Of a stretch of DNA of 64,000 nucleotides, positions 47,436 through 57,088 are shown piece by piece (position 1 is the stretch's first letter; the number at the start of each line of letters is the position of its first letter). The notes under the pieces are model-generated. The model saw nothing but the letters and a program-made list of their open reading frames with translations. It was not told the origin of the DNA and made no database searches. The stretch is from Burkholderia puraquae (GTDB lineage: Bacteria; Pseudomonadota; Gammaproteobacteria; Burkholderiales; Burkholderiaceae), in NCBI RefSeq assembly GCF_002099195.1, contig NZ_NBYX01000011.1:124001-188000 (forward strand). The letters run 5' to 3'. The translations under genes were made by a program, and so were the position numbers.

Positions 47436-47534
47436 GTCGACCCGAGTTAGCGCTTTAGCGCTTACTCGGGTCCCATGCCTTGCGCGGTCGACCCGAGTTA
47501 GCGCCTTAGCGCTTACTCGGGCCCCATGCTTTGC
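47436..47534. repeat. Two tandem 48-base repeats with internal dyad (51-base period)
   Basis: Copy 1 covers 47436-47483 and copy 2 covers 47487-47534. The copies differ at only a few positions. Each begins GTCGACCCGAG and contains arms CCCGAGTTAGCGC and GCGCTTACTCGGG (47441-47453/47458-47470 and 47492-47504/47509-47521) that pair with one mismatch around a four-base loop. It may be an intergenic hairpin repeat (REP-like) common in this genus, or a regulatory array for the divergent lrp/ocd promoters. It lies immediately upstream of ocd. Confidence 0.8.
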
Positions 47535-47719
47535 ACTGTTCTCTCGGTGCCGGTATGGATGTCCCCGGCGTCCTGGTCGACCGGGCGGTGCTTCGACGCG
47601 CGTCCGAGCTTTCTGAAAAGCGGCGGCGCGGCTTGTTCGGCCGGTCGATAGAGGCATTATTTCCGCGAGTCGAGCCAACAAAAAGACAGCAAAAGTGGCA
47701 GATTTATCGATAGACTTGT

Positions 47720-47747
47720 CAAATTGCCAGCCAGATCCGGCAATTTG
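47720..47747. promoter_or_regulatory. Inverted repeat, candidate Lrp-family operator
   Basis: CAAATTGCC (47720-47728) and its exact complement GGCAATTTG (47739-47747) flank a ten-base spacer. The dyad lies about 75 bases upstream of the Lrp-type start and on the far side of the tandem repeats from ocd. Lrp/AsnC proteins bind such imperfect to perfect dyads, so autoregulation or ocd control is plausible. Confidence 0.6.
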
Positions 47748-47823
47748 CCCAGTTTGTGCAGGTCGGAATGCGCAGCCTCCGGCTCGCTGGCGGCCGGTTC
47801 ACGTTCAACAGGAAGCTCAGCAC

Positions 47824-48255
47824 ATGATCACGCTCGACGACGTCGACCGGCAGCTCATCGCACTGTTGCGCGACAACGCGCGGCTGCCCGTCGTCGCGCT
47901 GGCGAAGGAATTGCGCGTCGCGCGCGCGACCGTGCAGAACCGGCTGACGCGGCTGGAGAAGAACGGCGTGATCGTCGGCTATACGGTGCGGCTCAAGCCG
48001 GCGGCGGAACGGCACCGGATCCGCGCGCTGATGTCGATTGCCGTTCAAGGCAATCGCGGCGCCGAAGTCGTGAAGGTGCTGCGCGGGCATCCGAACGTCG
48101 CGTCGATCCACAGCACCAACGGGCGCTGGGATCTCGTCGCCGAGCTGCATGCCGATTCGCTCGAGCACTTCGATCGCGTGCTCGGCGCGATCCGGTTGAT
48201 CGACGGGATCGCGAATACGGAGACGAGTATTTTGTTGTCGACGCACAAGGCGTGA
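47824..48255 (+). CDS. Lrp/AsnC-family regulator
   Basis: A 143-residue regulator. The ATG at 47824 (MITLDDVDRQLIALLRDN) follows AGGAAG and is preferred over a longer frame. HTH is PVVALAKELRVARATVQNRLTRL; the RAM domain begins about residue 60 (RALMSIAVQG) and includes VASIHSTNGRWDLVAEL and IDGIANTETSILLS. Such proteins sense amino acids. Divergent position from ctlX-ocd suggests control by ornithine, citrulline or proline. The gap holds a tandem repeat and an inverted repeat. Confidence 0.9.
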   Translation: MITLDDVDRQLIALLRDNARLPVVALAKELRVARATVQNRLTRLEKNGVIVGYTVRLKPAAERHRIRALMSIAVQGNRGAEVVKVLRGHPNVASIHSTNGRWDLVAELHADSLEHFDRVLGAIRLIDGIANTETSILLSTHKA

Positions 48256-48304
48256 CGCGGGCGGCGGCGCCCGCGTCACGCCTGCGTTCAGGTTTGCCCG
48301 GGCA

Positions 48305-48898
48305 TCAGGCGCTGGCCGCCGGCTCCGGAAACACCGGTTCGCCGAGCGTCAGCATCAACCGGTTCGCCCATGCGAAGATCGCGATTGCGTGCGACAGGTC
48401 GAGAATTTCTTCATGCGTAAGCCCTTCGGCTTCGAGCGCGGCGATATCGCTCGCGTCGACCGTATCGGGCCGTTCCGTCAACGCGATCGCATAGCGGACG
48501 ATCGCGCGTTCGCGCGGTGTCGTACCGGCCGTCGCCGGATCGTCGAACACCTGCTCGATCGTGTCGGTGCGTTTCGCCAGCTGCGCGAAGCGCTGCGCGT
48601 GCACGGACGCGCAATACACGCAGCCGTTCACGCGCGACACGGCCGTGCTCGCGAGTTCACGTTCCGCGCGCGACAGCCCGCCAGGGCCGTACATGATCGC
48701 GTTGAATACGCCCGAGCGTTGCCGCAGGATCTCGGGAAGATGGACGAGCAGCAGGTAATAGTCGGACGTCTTCGCGTGCGGGTGGCTGGCTTCGAGCACG
48801 GCAAGCTGGTCGGGCGTCGCGGCATCGAGCGAAACGGTGTCGAGCCAGGCACGCCAGCCGAGCGTGTCGGACGTGAAGCCGTGGGGTGTCGTCGTCAT
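48305..48898 (-). CDS. Alkylhydroperoxidase-domain protein (Avi_7169-like)
   Basis: A 197-residue CMD/AhpD-fold protein. The redox motif is intact: LSRAERELASTAVSRVNGCVYCASVHA, with Cys93, Cys96 and His100 and a Glu upstream. The second half has RAIVRYAIALTERPDTV. These proteins reduce peroxides through a cysteine pair or act in halogenated or sulfur compound breakdown. It is coupled by ATGA to the next gene (48895-49425), a pairing I recall from the Avi_7169/Avi_7170 families. The nearby monooxygenase and ABC importer suggest one catabolic or scavenging unit. Confidence 0.85.
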   Translation of the reverse strand: MTTTPHGFTSDTLGWRAWLDTVSLDAATPDQLAVLEASHPHAKTSDYYLLLVHLPEILRQRSGVFNAIMYGPGGLSRAERELASTAVSRVNGCVYCASVHAQRFAQLAKRTDTIEQVFDDPATAGTTPRERAIVRYAIALTERPDTVDASDIAALEAEGLTHEEILDLSHAIAIFAWANRLMLTLGEPVFPEPAASA

Positions 48899-49425
48899 GC
48901 GGCCTCCCTGGTCTTGCGTGCCTGAAGCGCCCGGGCGGCAATGGCGACGCGCAACTGATACGCGACGAACGCCACGAGCTGCGACAGCGCAACGATCGCG
49001 GGTGTCGTGAGGCCAGCCGACTTCAGCGCGTCGAGATCGGAAGCGCGTGCATCGACGGGGGAGCGCGTCAGCACGCGTGCATGCGCGAGGATCGCACCGA
49101 TGCGTCGAGGCAGCGCGTCGAATGCATCGGCGTCTGCGTGCGCGATATCGTCGAGCGCGCCGCCTGCGTCGACCAGTCGATTGCGATAGGTGTCGGCCAA
49201 TTCCCGTGCATTCGATTTTTGTGCGACATACCGAGCCGCGTGCAATCGTTCGGTTAGCGAAAGATCGGGCAGTGCGGGATCGAACAGCGCAGCTTCGCTC
49301 AGCCGCGTATGAAGCAGCACCTTGTCGCGTGCGCGGCGCAGCGCGGCGACCGCATCGCCTTCGCGCAGGCCGGCCACCGCATCGATCGTGTCCGGCGCAT
49401 CGGCCGGCGTGATGGGTTCAATCAT
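48895..49425 (-). CDS. CMD-domain protein lacking cysteines (Avi_7170-like)
   Basis: A 176-residue helical protein starting MIEPITPADAPDTIDAVAG. CMD-like helices include LTERLHAARYVAQKSNARELA and TPAIVALSQLVAFVAYQLRVAIAARAL. No cysteine pair is present, so it is probably a structural partner of the 48305-48898 protein. Its start has only a weak ribosome site. It lies 45 bases downstream of the flavin monooxygenase gene on the same strand. Confidence 0.78.
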   Translation of the reverse strand: MIEPITPADAPDTIDAVAGLREGDAVAALRRARDKVLLHTRLSEAALFDPALPDLSLTERLHAARYVAQKSNARELADTYRNRLVDAGGALDDIAHADADAFDALPRRIGAILAHARVLTRSPVDARASDLDALKSAGLTTPAIVALSQLVAFVAYQLRVAIAARALQARKTREAA

Positions 49426-49470
49426 GGTTTCGGATTCCCTTCGTCGTCAATGTGATCGATGCACGCGCGC

Positions 49471-50895
49471 TCACGCGTCGGCATCGCGCCATTCGTCGCC
49501 TTGCAATTCGGCGTTCGCATACGCGACGAGCGCGTCGTAGTGGCGATCGCGGTCCGCGTCGAACAGCCGGCTCGCGATACCGCGCGCCAGCCGCTTCGCG
49601 CCCGCACTGATCGCCGGGATGTCGCCGGACAGCTTGCCGTGGCTCAGGCTCGCCGCATGGTTGAAGCAGTGGATCCGCGTGATGGCCGCACACGCGCCGG
49701 GCTCACGCTCCCGGAATGCGAACGCGGGGCCGAGATCGGGCGACTCGGCGAGTTCGTCGAGCCACATGCCCGGCTCCGGGCGATAGCGGTCCTTCCAGCG
49801 CCGAACCTGCGAGCCGAACGATGCGAATTCCGCGCGGGTCGTCCAGTCCGAATGAAAGCCGGTCGCGAAGATCAGGAAGTCGACCGTGTAGCGCCCGCGC
49901 GGCGTCGTCACGTCGAGGCCATCCGCGTGGCCGGCGAGCGTCTCGATCGGGCTGCCCGCATGAAAATGCGCATGTTCATGACGCGATACGCGCAGCACGC
50001 TGTCGCGCGGCGGCGGCGTCTGCGACGTCAACGCGTAGTGCATGAAGCGCCACTTCGTCGCGTCGTCGAGATCGGCATAGCCATGCACGAGCCCCGGGCT
50101 GCCGATGCCGGTCAGCTTGTTGATGCGCGGAATGTCCGCGCGGCGGAAGAACAGGTCGACACGCGCGGCGCCGGCCTCGAGCGCGGTACCCGCGTTGTCG
50201 AACGCGGACGCGCCCGCACCGACCACGCCGATGCGCTTGCCCGCGAGCGCCGCGAAATCGATCGGCTCGGACGAATGAGCCCAGCGCGTGCGCGGCGCGC
50301 GTTGCGCGACGGGTGGTACGTACGGGCCGCCGAGCCCGTCGCGGCCGGTGGCGAGGACGACGTGTCGCGCGAGCAGCGTCTGCGCTTCGCCGTTGCCGCG
50401 CACGTCGAGCGCGAGTAGCCCGTCGTCGCGCGGGCGCAGCGCGACGAGCGTCGTGTCGTTGCGCACCTGCAGGTCCAGCACGCGCCGGTACCAGCGCAGG
50501 TAGTCCATCCATTGCGTGCGCGGAATCTTGTAGAGCGCGTCCCACGCATCGCGGCCGTATTGCGCTTCGAACCATGCGCGGAACGTCAGCGCGGGCAGGC
50601 CGAGCGCGGGGCCCGCGAGCTGTTTCGGCGAGCGCAGCGTCTCCATCCGCGCGAACGTGACCCACGGGCCTTCGTAACCGGCCGGCGCGCGATCGATCAC
50701 GCACTGGTTGTCGACGCCGAGCAGGCGCAGTTCGGCGGACGCCGCGAGCCCGGCCATGCCGCCGCCGACGATCGCGACGTCGAGCACGCGCGTGCCGTCG
50801 GCCTCGCGCGGCGGCACCCACGACGGTGCAGGCAGGTCGAGCCAGCGCAGGTCCTGCGCGAGCCGTGCTTCGAGTGCGTCGAGCGGGGACGTCAT
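49471..50895 (-). CDS. Flavin-dependent monooxygenase (NAD(P)-binding, FMO/BVMO-like)
   Basis: A 474-residue flavoprotein. The chosen ATG at 50895 (MTSPLDALEARLAQDL) overlaps the LysR stop. FAD-binding VAIVGGGMAGLAASAEL near residue 40 and a second NADP-binding IGVVGAGASAFDNAG near 220 are clear, with FATGFHSDW-type C-terminal FMO motif and RWAHSSEP before the NADP site. It likely oxygenates a small ketone, amine or sulfur compound. It is the second leftward gene after the LysR regulator, with the CMD pair after it. Substrate unknown. Confidence 0.9.
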   Translation of the reverse strand: MTSPLDALEARLAQDLRWLDLPAPSWVPPREADGTRVLDVAIVGGGMAGLAASAELRLLGVDNQCVIDRAPAGYEGPWVTFARMETLRSPKQLAGPALGLPALTFRAWFEAQYGRDAWDALYKIPRTQWMDYLRWYRRVLDLQVRNDTTLVALRPRDDGLLALDVRGNGEAQTLLARHVVLATGRDGLGGPYVPPVAQRAPRTRWAHSSEPIDFAALAGKRIGVVGAGASAFDNAGTALEAGAARVDLFFRRADIPRINKLTGIGSPGLVHGYADLDDATKWRFMHYALTSQTPPPRDSVLRVSRHEHAHFHAGSPIETLAGHADGLDVTTPRGRYTVDFLIFATGFHSDWTTRAEFASFGSQVRRWKDRYRPEPGMWLDELAESPDLGPAFAFREREPGACAAITRIHCFNHAASLSHGKLSGDIPAISAGAKRLARGIASRLFDADRDRHYDALVAYANAELQGDEWRDADA

Positions 50896-51908
50896 GCGGC
50901 CTCCGGGCGCGTGCGGCGCGCACGTGTCGTGCGGGCTGCACCACGCGGCGCGCGGTCGCTGCGCAGCCGGTCGCCGCGCAGCAGCGCGTCGTGCGCGGCG
51001 GCGTCGTGAAAGATCACGTCGTCGAGCAGTGCGCGCGTCGTGCGGTGCAGCGCGTCGAGCAGCGCATCGACGGCTGCCGTGCGCGGCTTGCCGGCCGGCG
51101 TCGCGACTCCGAACGCAAACGGGATGTCGACGTCGAGCGGGCGCGCGACGACGCCGTCCACCGGCAGCGCGACGCCCGTCGCCGGATCGACGATGCCGAT
51201 CCCGATGCCCGCGCGCGCGGCCATCACCGCATTCAACGACGCATTGGTTTCGATGAATACACGTGCGTCGACGCGCGCGGCGGCAAACGCCGCATCGATC
51301 CGCTGGCGCAGCCGGTGCCGGTTCGCGACCGTCACGATGCGGCGGTGCGCGAGATCGCGCAGCGCGATGCGCGGCTGCGCCGCGAGCGGGTCGCCGGCGG
51401 GCAGCACGGCGACGCACGGCGTCTGCGCGATCCAGTGCACGTCGAGCCCTGCGTGTGCCATCGGCAGCGTGACGACGCCGAGGTCGGCCGTGCCGGCCAG
51501 CACTTCGTGCACGACGTGCTCGGCCGATTCGCTGCGCAACTGGTAGTGCGGTGCCTGTGCGCCGTCGGGCAGCGCGGCGAGCGCGGCCGGCACGAGCGTG
51601 GCGGCGAGCGAAGGCGTCGCTGCGATCCGCACGGGTTCGGCGGTTTCATCGCCGAGCGCCCGTGCGCGTGCCTCGATCGCACGCAGGCCGACCAGCGAGC
51701 GTTCGACCTCCTCGTACAGCAGGAAGGCGCGCCGCGTCGGCGTGACGCGCGGGCCGTTCCGGTCGAACAGCGCGTAGCCGAGATCGGCTTCGAGCTCCTG
51801 GATCTGCCGCGTGACGGCCGGCTGCGAGCGGCCGAGCAGTTCGCCCGCGCCGGTCACGCTGCCGGCCGACATGACCGCGGAAAAGGCTTCGAGTTGATGC
51901 AGCTCCAT
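50892..51908 (-). CDS. LysR-family regulator of monooxygenase and liv-type operons
   Basis: A 338-residue LysR regulator starting MELHQLEAFSAVMSAGS. HTH is TGAGELLGRSQPAVTRQIQEL, and the effector domain extends to about residue 290. A basic, arginine-rich tail (about 40 residues) after the usual end is unusual and could be an extension or added DNA contact. It overlaps the monooxygenase gene by four bases. A 355-base gap separates it from the divergent ABC importer genes, which it may also control. Confidence 0.9.
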   Translation of the reverse strand: MELHQLEAFSAVMSAGSVTGAGELLGRSQPAVTRQIQELEADLGYALFDRNGPRVTPTRRAFLLYEEVERSLVGLRAIEARARALGDETAEPVRIAATPSLAATLVPAALAALPDGAQAPHYQLRSESAEHVVHEVLAGTADLGVVTLPMAHAGLDVHWIAQTPCVAVLPAGDPLAAQPRIALRDLAHRRIVTVANRHRLRQRIDAAFAAARVDARVFIETNASLNAVMAARAGIGIGIVDPATGVALPVDGVVARPLDVDIPFAFGVATPAGKPRTAAVDALLDALHRTTRALLDDVIFHDAAAHDALLRGDRLRSDRAPRGAARTTRARRTRPEAA

Positions 51909-52263
51909 GACACCTTCCGATGATGCGATTTGCGCATTGTAGGAGGTCGACCATGCACGATTCATATAATGATTTTTGCTATCGACAGCGCAAAAACTGC
52001 GTAGCGCACGATCGGCGCGGCGGCTGATCGTGCGCGCATGCACATCGGTTGCGAGCGTCGCCGTGACGGAAACGCCAATCGAATCAACGCGATGCGACGC
52101 GTGCCGATGCTTCGTGCATGGCGGTGCGAACGGATGGCCCTTCGCAAGCGTGATCCGCTTCGCGCCGCGCACGATAACGATATGCGCAAAACTTCGTTGG
52201 ATCGTCCTGAACCGGATGGTTACATGCCCTCACTCTTTTCGACTGACTGAAGCTGGGGGACGC
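51909..52263. other. 355-base divergent control region
   Basis: Between the LysR gene and the ABC importer. A perfect TATAAT lies at 51965-51970 within an AT-rich patch, but no good -35 is at the right distance on either strand. It likely holds both promoters and the LysR site. A small rightward frame around 52038-52250 is not credible as a gene. Confidence 0.4.
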
Positions 52264-53457
52264 ATGAACGTTTCGGGGAACGACGCACGCGGCGCATGGC
52301 GGCGCGTGCTGGGCACGGTGGCGGCGCTCGCGGCCGCATGGGGCTTGTCGACGGGCGGTGCGCTTGCGGCAGGTGTGTCGGGCGAGCCGGTGGTGATCGG
52401 CGTGAGCGGGCCGCTCACGGGCCAGGACGCGCAGTACGGCGAACAATGGAAGCGCGGCTTCGATCTCGCGCTCGACGAGATCAACGGCAGCGGCGGCATT
52501 CACGGCCGGCCGCTCGCCATTGACTTCCAGGACAGCCGCAGCGACCCGCGCCAGGCAGTCGCGATCGCACAGAAGTTCGTCGCCGATCCGCGCATCGCGA
52601 TCGAGCTGGGCGATTTCTCCAGCGCGACGTCGATGGCCGCGTCGCCGATCTACCAGCGCGGGCAGCTGATCCAGTTCGGCTTCACGAACTCGCATCCGGA
52701 CTTCACGAAGGGCGGTGACTATCTGTGGAGCACTGCGCTGAGCCAGGCCGAGGAGCAGCCGCTGCTCGCACGCTACGCGGTGAAGGAACTCGGCTTCAAG
52801 CGGATCGCGGTGCTGTACCTGAACACCGACTGGGGCCGCACCAGCAAGGACATCTTCGCGAAGGCGGTGGCCGGGCTCGGTGCGCAGGTCGTCGCGGCCG
52901 AAGGCTACCAGCCGGCGGAGAAGGATTTCCGCTCGACGCTCGTGCGGGTCGGCGCATCGAAGCCCGACTCGATCGTGCTGATCTCGTACTACGCGGACGG
53001 CGCGCAGATCGTGCGGCAGGCGCGTACGTCGGGCGTCACGCTGCCGATCGCGGCGGTCGGCTCCGTATATTCGCCGAAATTCCTCGAGCTGGGCGGCGCG
53101 GCCGTCGACGGCGTCTATACGGAATCGAACTTCTTCCCGGCCGAGCCGCGCCCCGAGGTGCAGGCGTTCGTGCAGCGCTATCGCGCGAAATTCCACGCCG
53201 ATCCCGATTCGTTCGTCGCGCGAGCGTACGACGCACTGATCCTGTCGGCCGAGGTGCTGCGCCGCTACGGCACGACGCGCCAGGCCGCTCACGACGGCTT
53301 CGCGAAAATCAGCGACGTGCCGAGCGTGATCTTCGGCAAGGTGCGCTTCGATCCGCAGACACGCCGCGTCGCGGGAGCACGCACCGTGTATCTGGTCGTG
53401 AAGCAGGGGCAGTGGGCGCTGTGGGATGGCGCGAAACCGCAGCTCGCCGCACGCTGA
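52264..53457 (+). CDS. ABC substrate-binding protein, LivK/branched-chain type
   Basis: A 397-residue periplasmic binding protein with a signal peptide ([15 protein letters not shown], then hydrophobic [17 protein letters not shown]). The mature protein has [23 protein letters not shown] and [15 protein letters not shown], hallmarks of the LivK/amide-binding family. It is the first gene of a four-gene importer. Divergent position to a monooxygenase suggests uptake of the compound that enzyme degrades, such as an amide, sulfonate or aromatic acid, but branched-chain amino acids remain possible. Confidence 0.9.
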   Translation: MNVSGNDARGAWRRVLGTVAALAAAWGLSTGGALAAGVSGEPVVIGVSGPLTGQDAQYGEQWKRGFDLALDEINGSGGIHGRPLAIDFQDSRSDPRQAVAIAQKFVADPRIAIELGDFSSATSMAASPIYQRGQLIQFGFTNSHPDFTKGGDYLWSTALSQAEEQPLLARYAVKELGFKRIAVLYLNTDWGRTSKDIFAKAVAGLGAQVVAAEGYQPAEKDFRSTLVRVGASKPDSIVLISYYADGAQIVRQARTSGVTLPIAAVGSVYSPKFLELGGAAVDGVYTESNFFPAEPRPEVQAFVQRYRAKFHADPDSFVARAYDALILSAEVLRRYGTTRQAAHDGFAKISDVPSVIFGKVRFDPQTRRVAGARTVYLVVKQGQWALWDGAKPQLAAR

Positions 53458-53495
53458 ATCCGAATGAACCGCATGCACGTGACGGACGCATCGTG

Positions 53496-55307
53496 ATGGC
53501 TTCCTGGCTCGACTACACGCTCAATGGCCTCATCGTCGGCAACATCTACGCGCTGCTCGCGGTCGGGCTCGCGCTGATCTTCGGCGTATCGCACCTGATC
53601 AACTTCGCGCACGGCTCGGTCTACATGGTCGGCGCGTTCATCGGCTGGCTGTGCCTGACGCGCTTCGGGCTGCCGCTGCCGGTCGCGCTCGCGGCAGTCG
53701 TCGTCGGCTGCGGTGCGCTCGGCGTCGCGATCGAGCGGATCGGGCTGCGGCCGCTGCGCCACGCGGCTCGCATCGCGCCGCTGCTCGCGACGATCGGCAT
53801 CAGCTTCATCCTCGACCAGCTCGCACAGCTCGCGTTCGGCGCGGACCCGCGCGCGGTACCGACGCCGCTGCCCGACTGGCACCTGCGGATCGCCGGCGCG
53901 ACGCTCGGCGCGCTCGACCTGCTGATCGCGGGCATCGGCATCGCGGCCGCTGCGCTGCTGTATGGCTTCCTGCGCTTTACGCGGCTCGGCTGGGCCGTGC
54001 GCGCGACCGCGCAGGATCGCGACGCGGCGCTGCAGATGGGCGTCGACGTCGACCGCGTGAACCAGACTGTGTTCGCGATCGCGTGCGCGCTCGGCGGCGT
54101 GAGCGGGCTGCTGGTCGGCATGTACTACAACAGCATCGATCCGGCGATGGGCTTCCAGGCGACGCTGAAGGGCGTGGTTGCGCTGCTGATCGGCGGGCTC
54201 GGCAACGTGCCGGGCGCGATCGCGGGCAGCCTGCTGCTCGGCCTCGTCGAAAGCTACGGCGTCGCGCTGTTCGGCACCAGCTATCGCGACCTGTTCGCGT
54301 TCGGGCTGCTGATCGTGTTCCTCGTATGGCGGCCGAACGGGCTGTTCAGCGCGAACCGCGCGCTGCCGCCCGAGCCGATGACGGGTACCTTCCTCGCGGC
54401 CGCGAAGGCCGTGCGCGTGCCGCGTCCGGCACTCGTCTTGCTGATCGCGCTGGCGGCCGTGCTGCCGTGGCTCGGCGCGTCGCCGTACGTGCTGCAGACG
54501 CTCACCAACGCGTGGCTGTACGGGCTGCTCGCGCTGAGCCTCACGCTCGTCGCGGGCACGGTCGGCCAGATCTCGCTCGGCCACGCGGCGCTGCTCGTGA
54601 TCGGCGCGTATGCGTCGGCGCTGCTGTCGTCGGATCTCGGCTGGCCGCCGGCCGTGACGATCCCGTGCGCGGGCGTCATCACCGCCGTGCTCGGCACGCT
54701 GCTCGTCTATCCGGCGTTCCGGCTGCGCGGGCATTACGTGTCGATCGCGACGCTCGGCATCGGCGAAGTGGTGAGCCTCGTGATCCTGAACTGGGACGGC
54801 CTCACGCGCGGCCCGCTCGGCATCACCGGCATTGCGCCGCTGCCGTGGGCGACGACCGCGCGCGCCGCGTACTGGTTCACGTTCGCGGTACTCGTCGTGT
54901 TCGCGCTCGTGCAGGTGCGGTTGCTGCGCTCGCATCTCGGCCGCACGCTGCGCGCGGTGCGCGAGGACGACGTTGCCGCGCGCGCACACGGCATCGCGCC
55001 GAACCGCTACAAGGCGATCGCGTTCGCGGTCGGGGGCGTCGCGGCCGGCGTGAGCGGCGGAATCGCCGCGCACCTGTACAGCTACATCAATCACCAGACC
55101 TTCGATTCGCAGGTGTCGATCCTCGCGCTCACGATGGTGATCCTCGGCGGGCTCGGCAACGTGCTCGGCGGCATCGCCGGCGCGATCGCGTTGATCGGCC
55201 TGCCCGAGCTGTTCCGCTGGGCGGCCGACTACCGGATGCTGATCTACGGCCTCGTGCTGCTGCTGCTCGTCCGGTTCCGGCCGCAGGGCCTGCTCGGCAC
55301 GGTGTGA
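53496..55307 (+). CDS. Fused LivH-LivM permease of the branched-chain-type ABC importer
   Basis: A 603-residue protein combining both permeases in one chain. The N-terminal half is LivH-like ([20 protein letters not shown] and [21 protein letters not shown], about residues 1-290). The C-terminal half is LivM-like ([42 protein letters not shown] and [18 protein letters not shown]). Normally these are separate subunits. The fusion should give one chain forming the whole membrane domain. It is followed 11 bases later by an ATPase gene. Confidence 0.9.
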   Translation: MASWLDYTLNGLIVGNIYALLAVGLALIFGVSHLINFAHGSVYMVGAFIGWLCLTRFGLPLPVALAAVVVGCGALGVAIERIGLRPLRHAARIAPLLATIGISFILDQLAQLAFGADPRAVPTPLPDWHLRIAGATLGALDLLIAGIGIAAAALLYGFLRFTRLGWAVRATAQDRDAALQMGVDVDRVNQTVFAIACALGGVSGLLVGMYYNSIDPAMGFQATLKGVVALLIGGLGNVPGAIAGSLLLGLVESYGVALFGTSYRDLFAFGLLIVFLVWRPNGLFSANRALPPEPMTGTFLAAAKAVRVPRPALVLLIALAAVLPWLGASPYVLQTLTNAWLYGLLALSLTLVAGTVGQISLGHAALLVIGAYASALLSSDLGWPPAVTIPCAGVITAVLGTLLVYPAFRLRGHYVSIATLGIGEVVSLVILNWDGLTRGPLGITGIAPLPWATTARAAYWFTFAVLVVFALVQVRLLRSHLGRTLRAVREDDVAARAHGIAPNRYKAIAFAVGGVAAGVSGGIAAHLYSYINHQTFDSQVSILALTMVILGGLGNVLGGIAGAIALIGLPELFRWAADYRMLIYGLVLLLLVRFRPQGLLGTV

Positions 55308-55318
55308 GGAGACAGGCG

Positions 55319-56176
55319 ATGACCACGACCCGACCCCTGCTCGACGTGCAGGGCCTGACGCGCCGCTTCGACGGCGTGACCGCGCTCGACGGCGCGAGCC
55401 TGACACTTGCCGACGGCGAACTGCTGAGCGTGATCGGGCCGAACGGCGCGGGCAAGTCGACGCTGTTCAACCTGATCGCGGGCGCCGACCGGCCCGATAC
55501 CGGCCGCGTGACGTTCGACGGCCGCGACATCACGGGCACGGCGCCCGAACGGCTTGCGGCGCTCGGCATCGCGCGCACGTTCCAGCACGGCCGCGTGTTC
55601 GGCAACCTGAGCGTGCTCGACAACGTGCTGATCGGCGCGCATGCGCGGCTGCGCGCGGCGCGGCCGGGCTGGCCCGCGCTCGGCGCGGCGGCGGAGGTGT
55701 GGCGCGCGCTCGTGCGGCCGGCGTCGGTGCGGCGCGAGGAAGCCGCGCTGCGCGAAGAGGCGCGCGCGATCGTTGCCGGGTTCGGCGAACGGCTCGCGCC
55801 GCGCATCGATCATCCGGCACACAGCCTGTCATATGCGAACCGGCGGCGCGTGGAGATCGGCCGCGCGCTCGCGCTGCATCCGCGCCTGCTGCTGCTCGAC
55901 GAACCGACGGCCGGGATGAACGAGACGGAAACGGCCGAGATGCTGCAACTGATCCAGTCGCTGAAGGCGCGCGGCCTGACGATCCTGCTGATCGAGCACA
56001 AGCTCGAACTCGTGATGCGCGTGTCCGATCGCGTGATGGTGCTCGACAACGGCGTGAAGATCGCCGAAGGCGCACCGCGCGACGTGCGGCACGATCCGCG
56101 CGTGATCGAGGCCTATCTCGGCCGCCGCCATGCGGGTGGCGCGCCGGCCAACCGCACAGCACCGGCGGCTGCATGA
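55319..56176 (+). CDS. LivG-type ABC ATPase
   Basis: A 285-residue ATPase. Walker A is GPNGAGKST, Walker B LLLLDEPTAGMN, the signature region is HSLSYANRRRVEIGRAL (the LivG-type variant of LSGGQ) and the switch His is in LIEHKLELV. The Q-loop and ABC insertion are as in LivG. It is co-transcribed with the fused permease and the LivF-type gene, overlapping the latter by ATGA. It forms one of two ATPase subunits. Confidence 0.92.
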   Translation: MTTTRPLLDVQGLTRRFDGVTALDGASLTLADGELLSVIGPNGAGKSTLFNLIAGADRPDTGRVTFDGRDITGTAPERLAALGIARTFQHGRVFGNLSVLDNVLIGAHARLRAARPGWPALGAAAEVWRALVRPASVRREEAALREEARAIVAGFGERLAPRIDHPAHSLSYANRRRVEIGRALALHPRLLLLDEPTAGMNETETAEMLQLIQSLKARGLTILLIEHKLELVMRVSDRVMVLDNGVKIAEGAPRDVRHDPRVIEAYLGRRHAGGAPANRTAPAAA

Positions 56177-56937
56177 CCGCACTTTCTTCCGGGCCCGACA
56201 CGACCATGACCGATGCGCTGCTGAAACTCGAACATCTCGACACGTTCTACGGGCCGGTGCAGGTGCATTTCGACGTGAACTTCGAAGTCGGCCGCGGGCA
56301 GATCGTCAGCCTGCTCGGCGGCAATGCGAGCGGCAAGTCGACGACGATGAAGCTGATTCTCGGGCTGATGCGGCCGCGTCGCGGCGTCGTGCGCTTCGAC
56401 GGCGACGACGTGACGGCGCTCGCGACGCCGCAGCGCGTGCGGCGCGGGATCGCGGCCGTGCCCGAGGCGCGGCGGCTGTTCGGCGACATGAGCGTGCGCG
56501 AGAACCTGCTGATGGGGGCGTACACGCGTGGCGACCGCACGGCGGTGGCGGAAGACTACGAGCGCGTGCTCGACCTGTTTCCGCGTGTGCGCGAACGGCT
56601 GACACAGCGCGCGGGCACGCTGTCGGGCGGCGAGCAGCAGATGCTTGCGATGGCGCGCGCGCTGATGGCGCGACCGAAGCTGATCTGCATGGATGAGCCG
56701 ACGATGGGGCTGTCGCCGCTCTACGTCGACAAGGTGCTCGAACTGATCGACGCGATCAACCGGCAGGGCGTGACCGTGTTCATGGTCGAGCAGAACGCGA
56801 GCCTCGCGCTGGAGATCGCGCATTACGGGTACGTGCTGCAGACGGGGCGCGTCGTGCTCGAAGGGCCTGCGAAGGCACTGCTCGACGATGAGCGTGTGCG
56901 CGATGCGTATCTCGGCGGGGAGGCGGTGGCGGCGTAG
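56173..56937 (+). CDS. LivF-type ABC ATPase
   Basis: A 254-residue ATPase whose ATG overlaps the LivG stop. Walker A is GGNASGKST, signature LSGGEQQMLAMARAL, Walker B LICMDEPTMGLSP. A start at 56206 (MTDALLK) is an alternative. Length and order complete the importer (binding protein, fused permease, LivG, LivF). Confidence 0.92.
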   Translation: MTALSSGPDTTMTDALLKLEHLDTFYGPVQVHFDVNFEVGRGQIVSLLGGNASGKSTTMKLILGLMRPRRGVVRFDGDDVTALATPQRVRRGIAAVPEARRLFGDMSVRENLLMGAYTRGDRTAVAEDYERVLDLFPRVRERLTQRAGTLSGGEQQMLAMARALMARPKLICMDEPTMGLSPLYVDKVLELIDAINRQGVTVFMVEQNASLALEIAHYGYVLQTGRVVLEGPAKALLDDERVRDAYLGGEAVAA

Positions 56938-57088
56938 CTGGCACAGGGGCACCGGGGACACAGGGGGCATAGTAGGCGTGGCTGATGGCGGCACCCGAGT
57001 GCGGGCATCGCGAAAAAGTGCGATGTACACCGAATTGTCGGGTAGATTAGCGCTCAGTCACCGTCACTGCCATCGGGAGCGCCGCGCC

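Noticed and set aside
47436-47534. Possible CRISPR-like repeats
   Set aside because: Only two units, with a three-base separation and no unique spacers, and no cas genes. It is better described as a tandem hairpin repeat.
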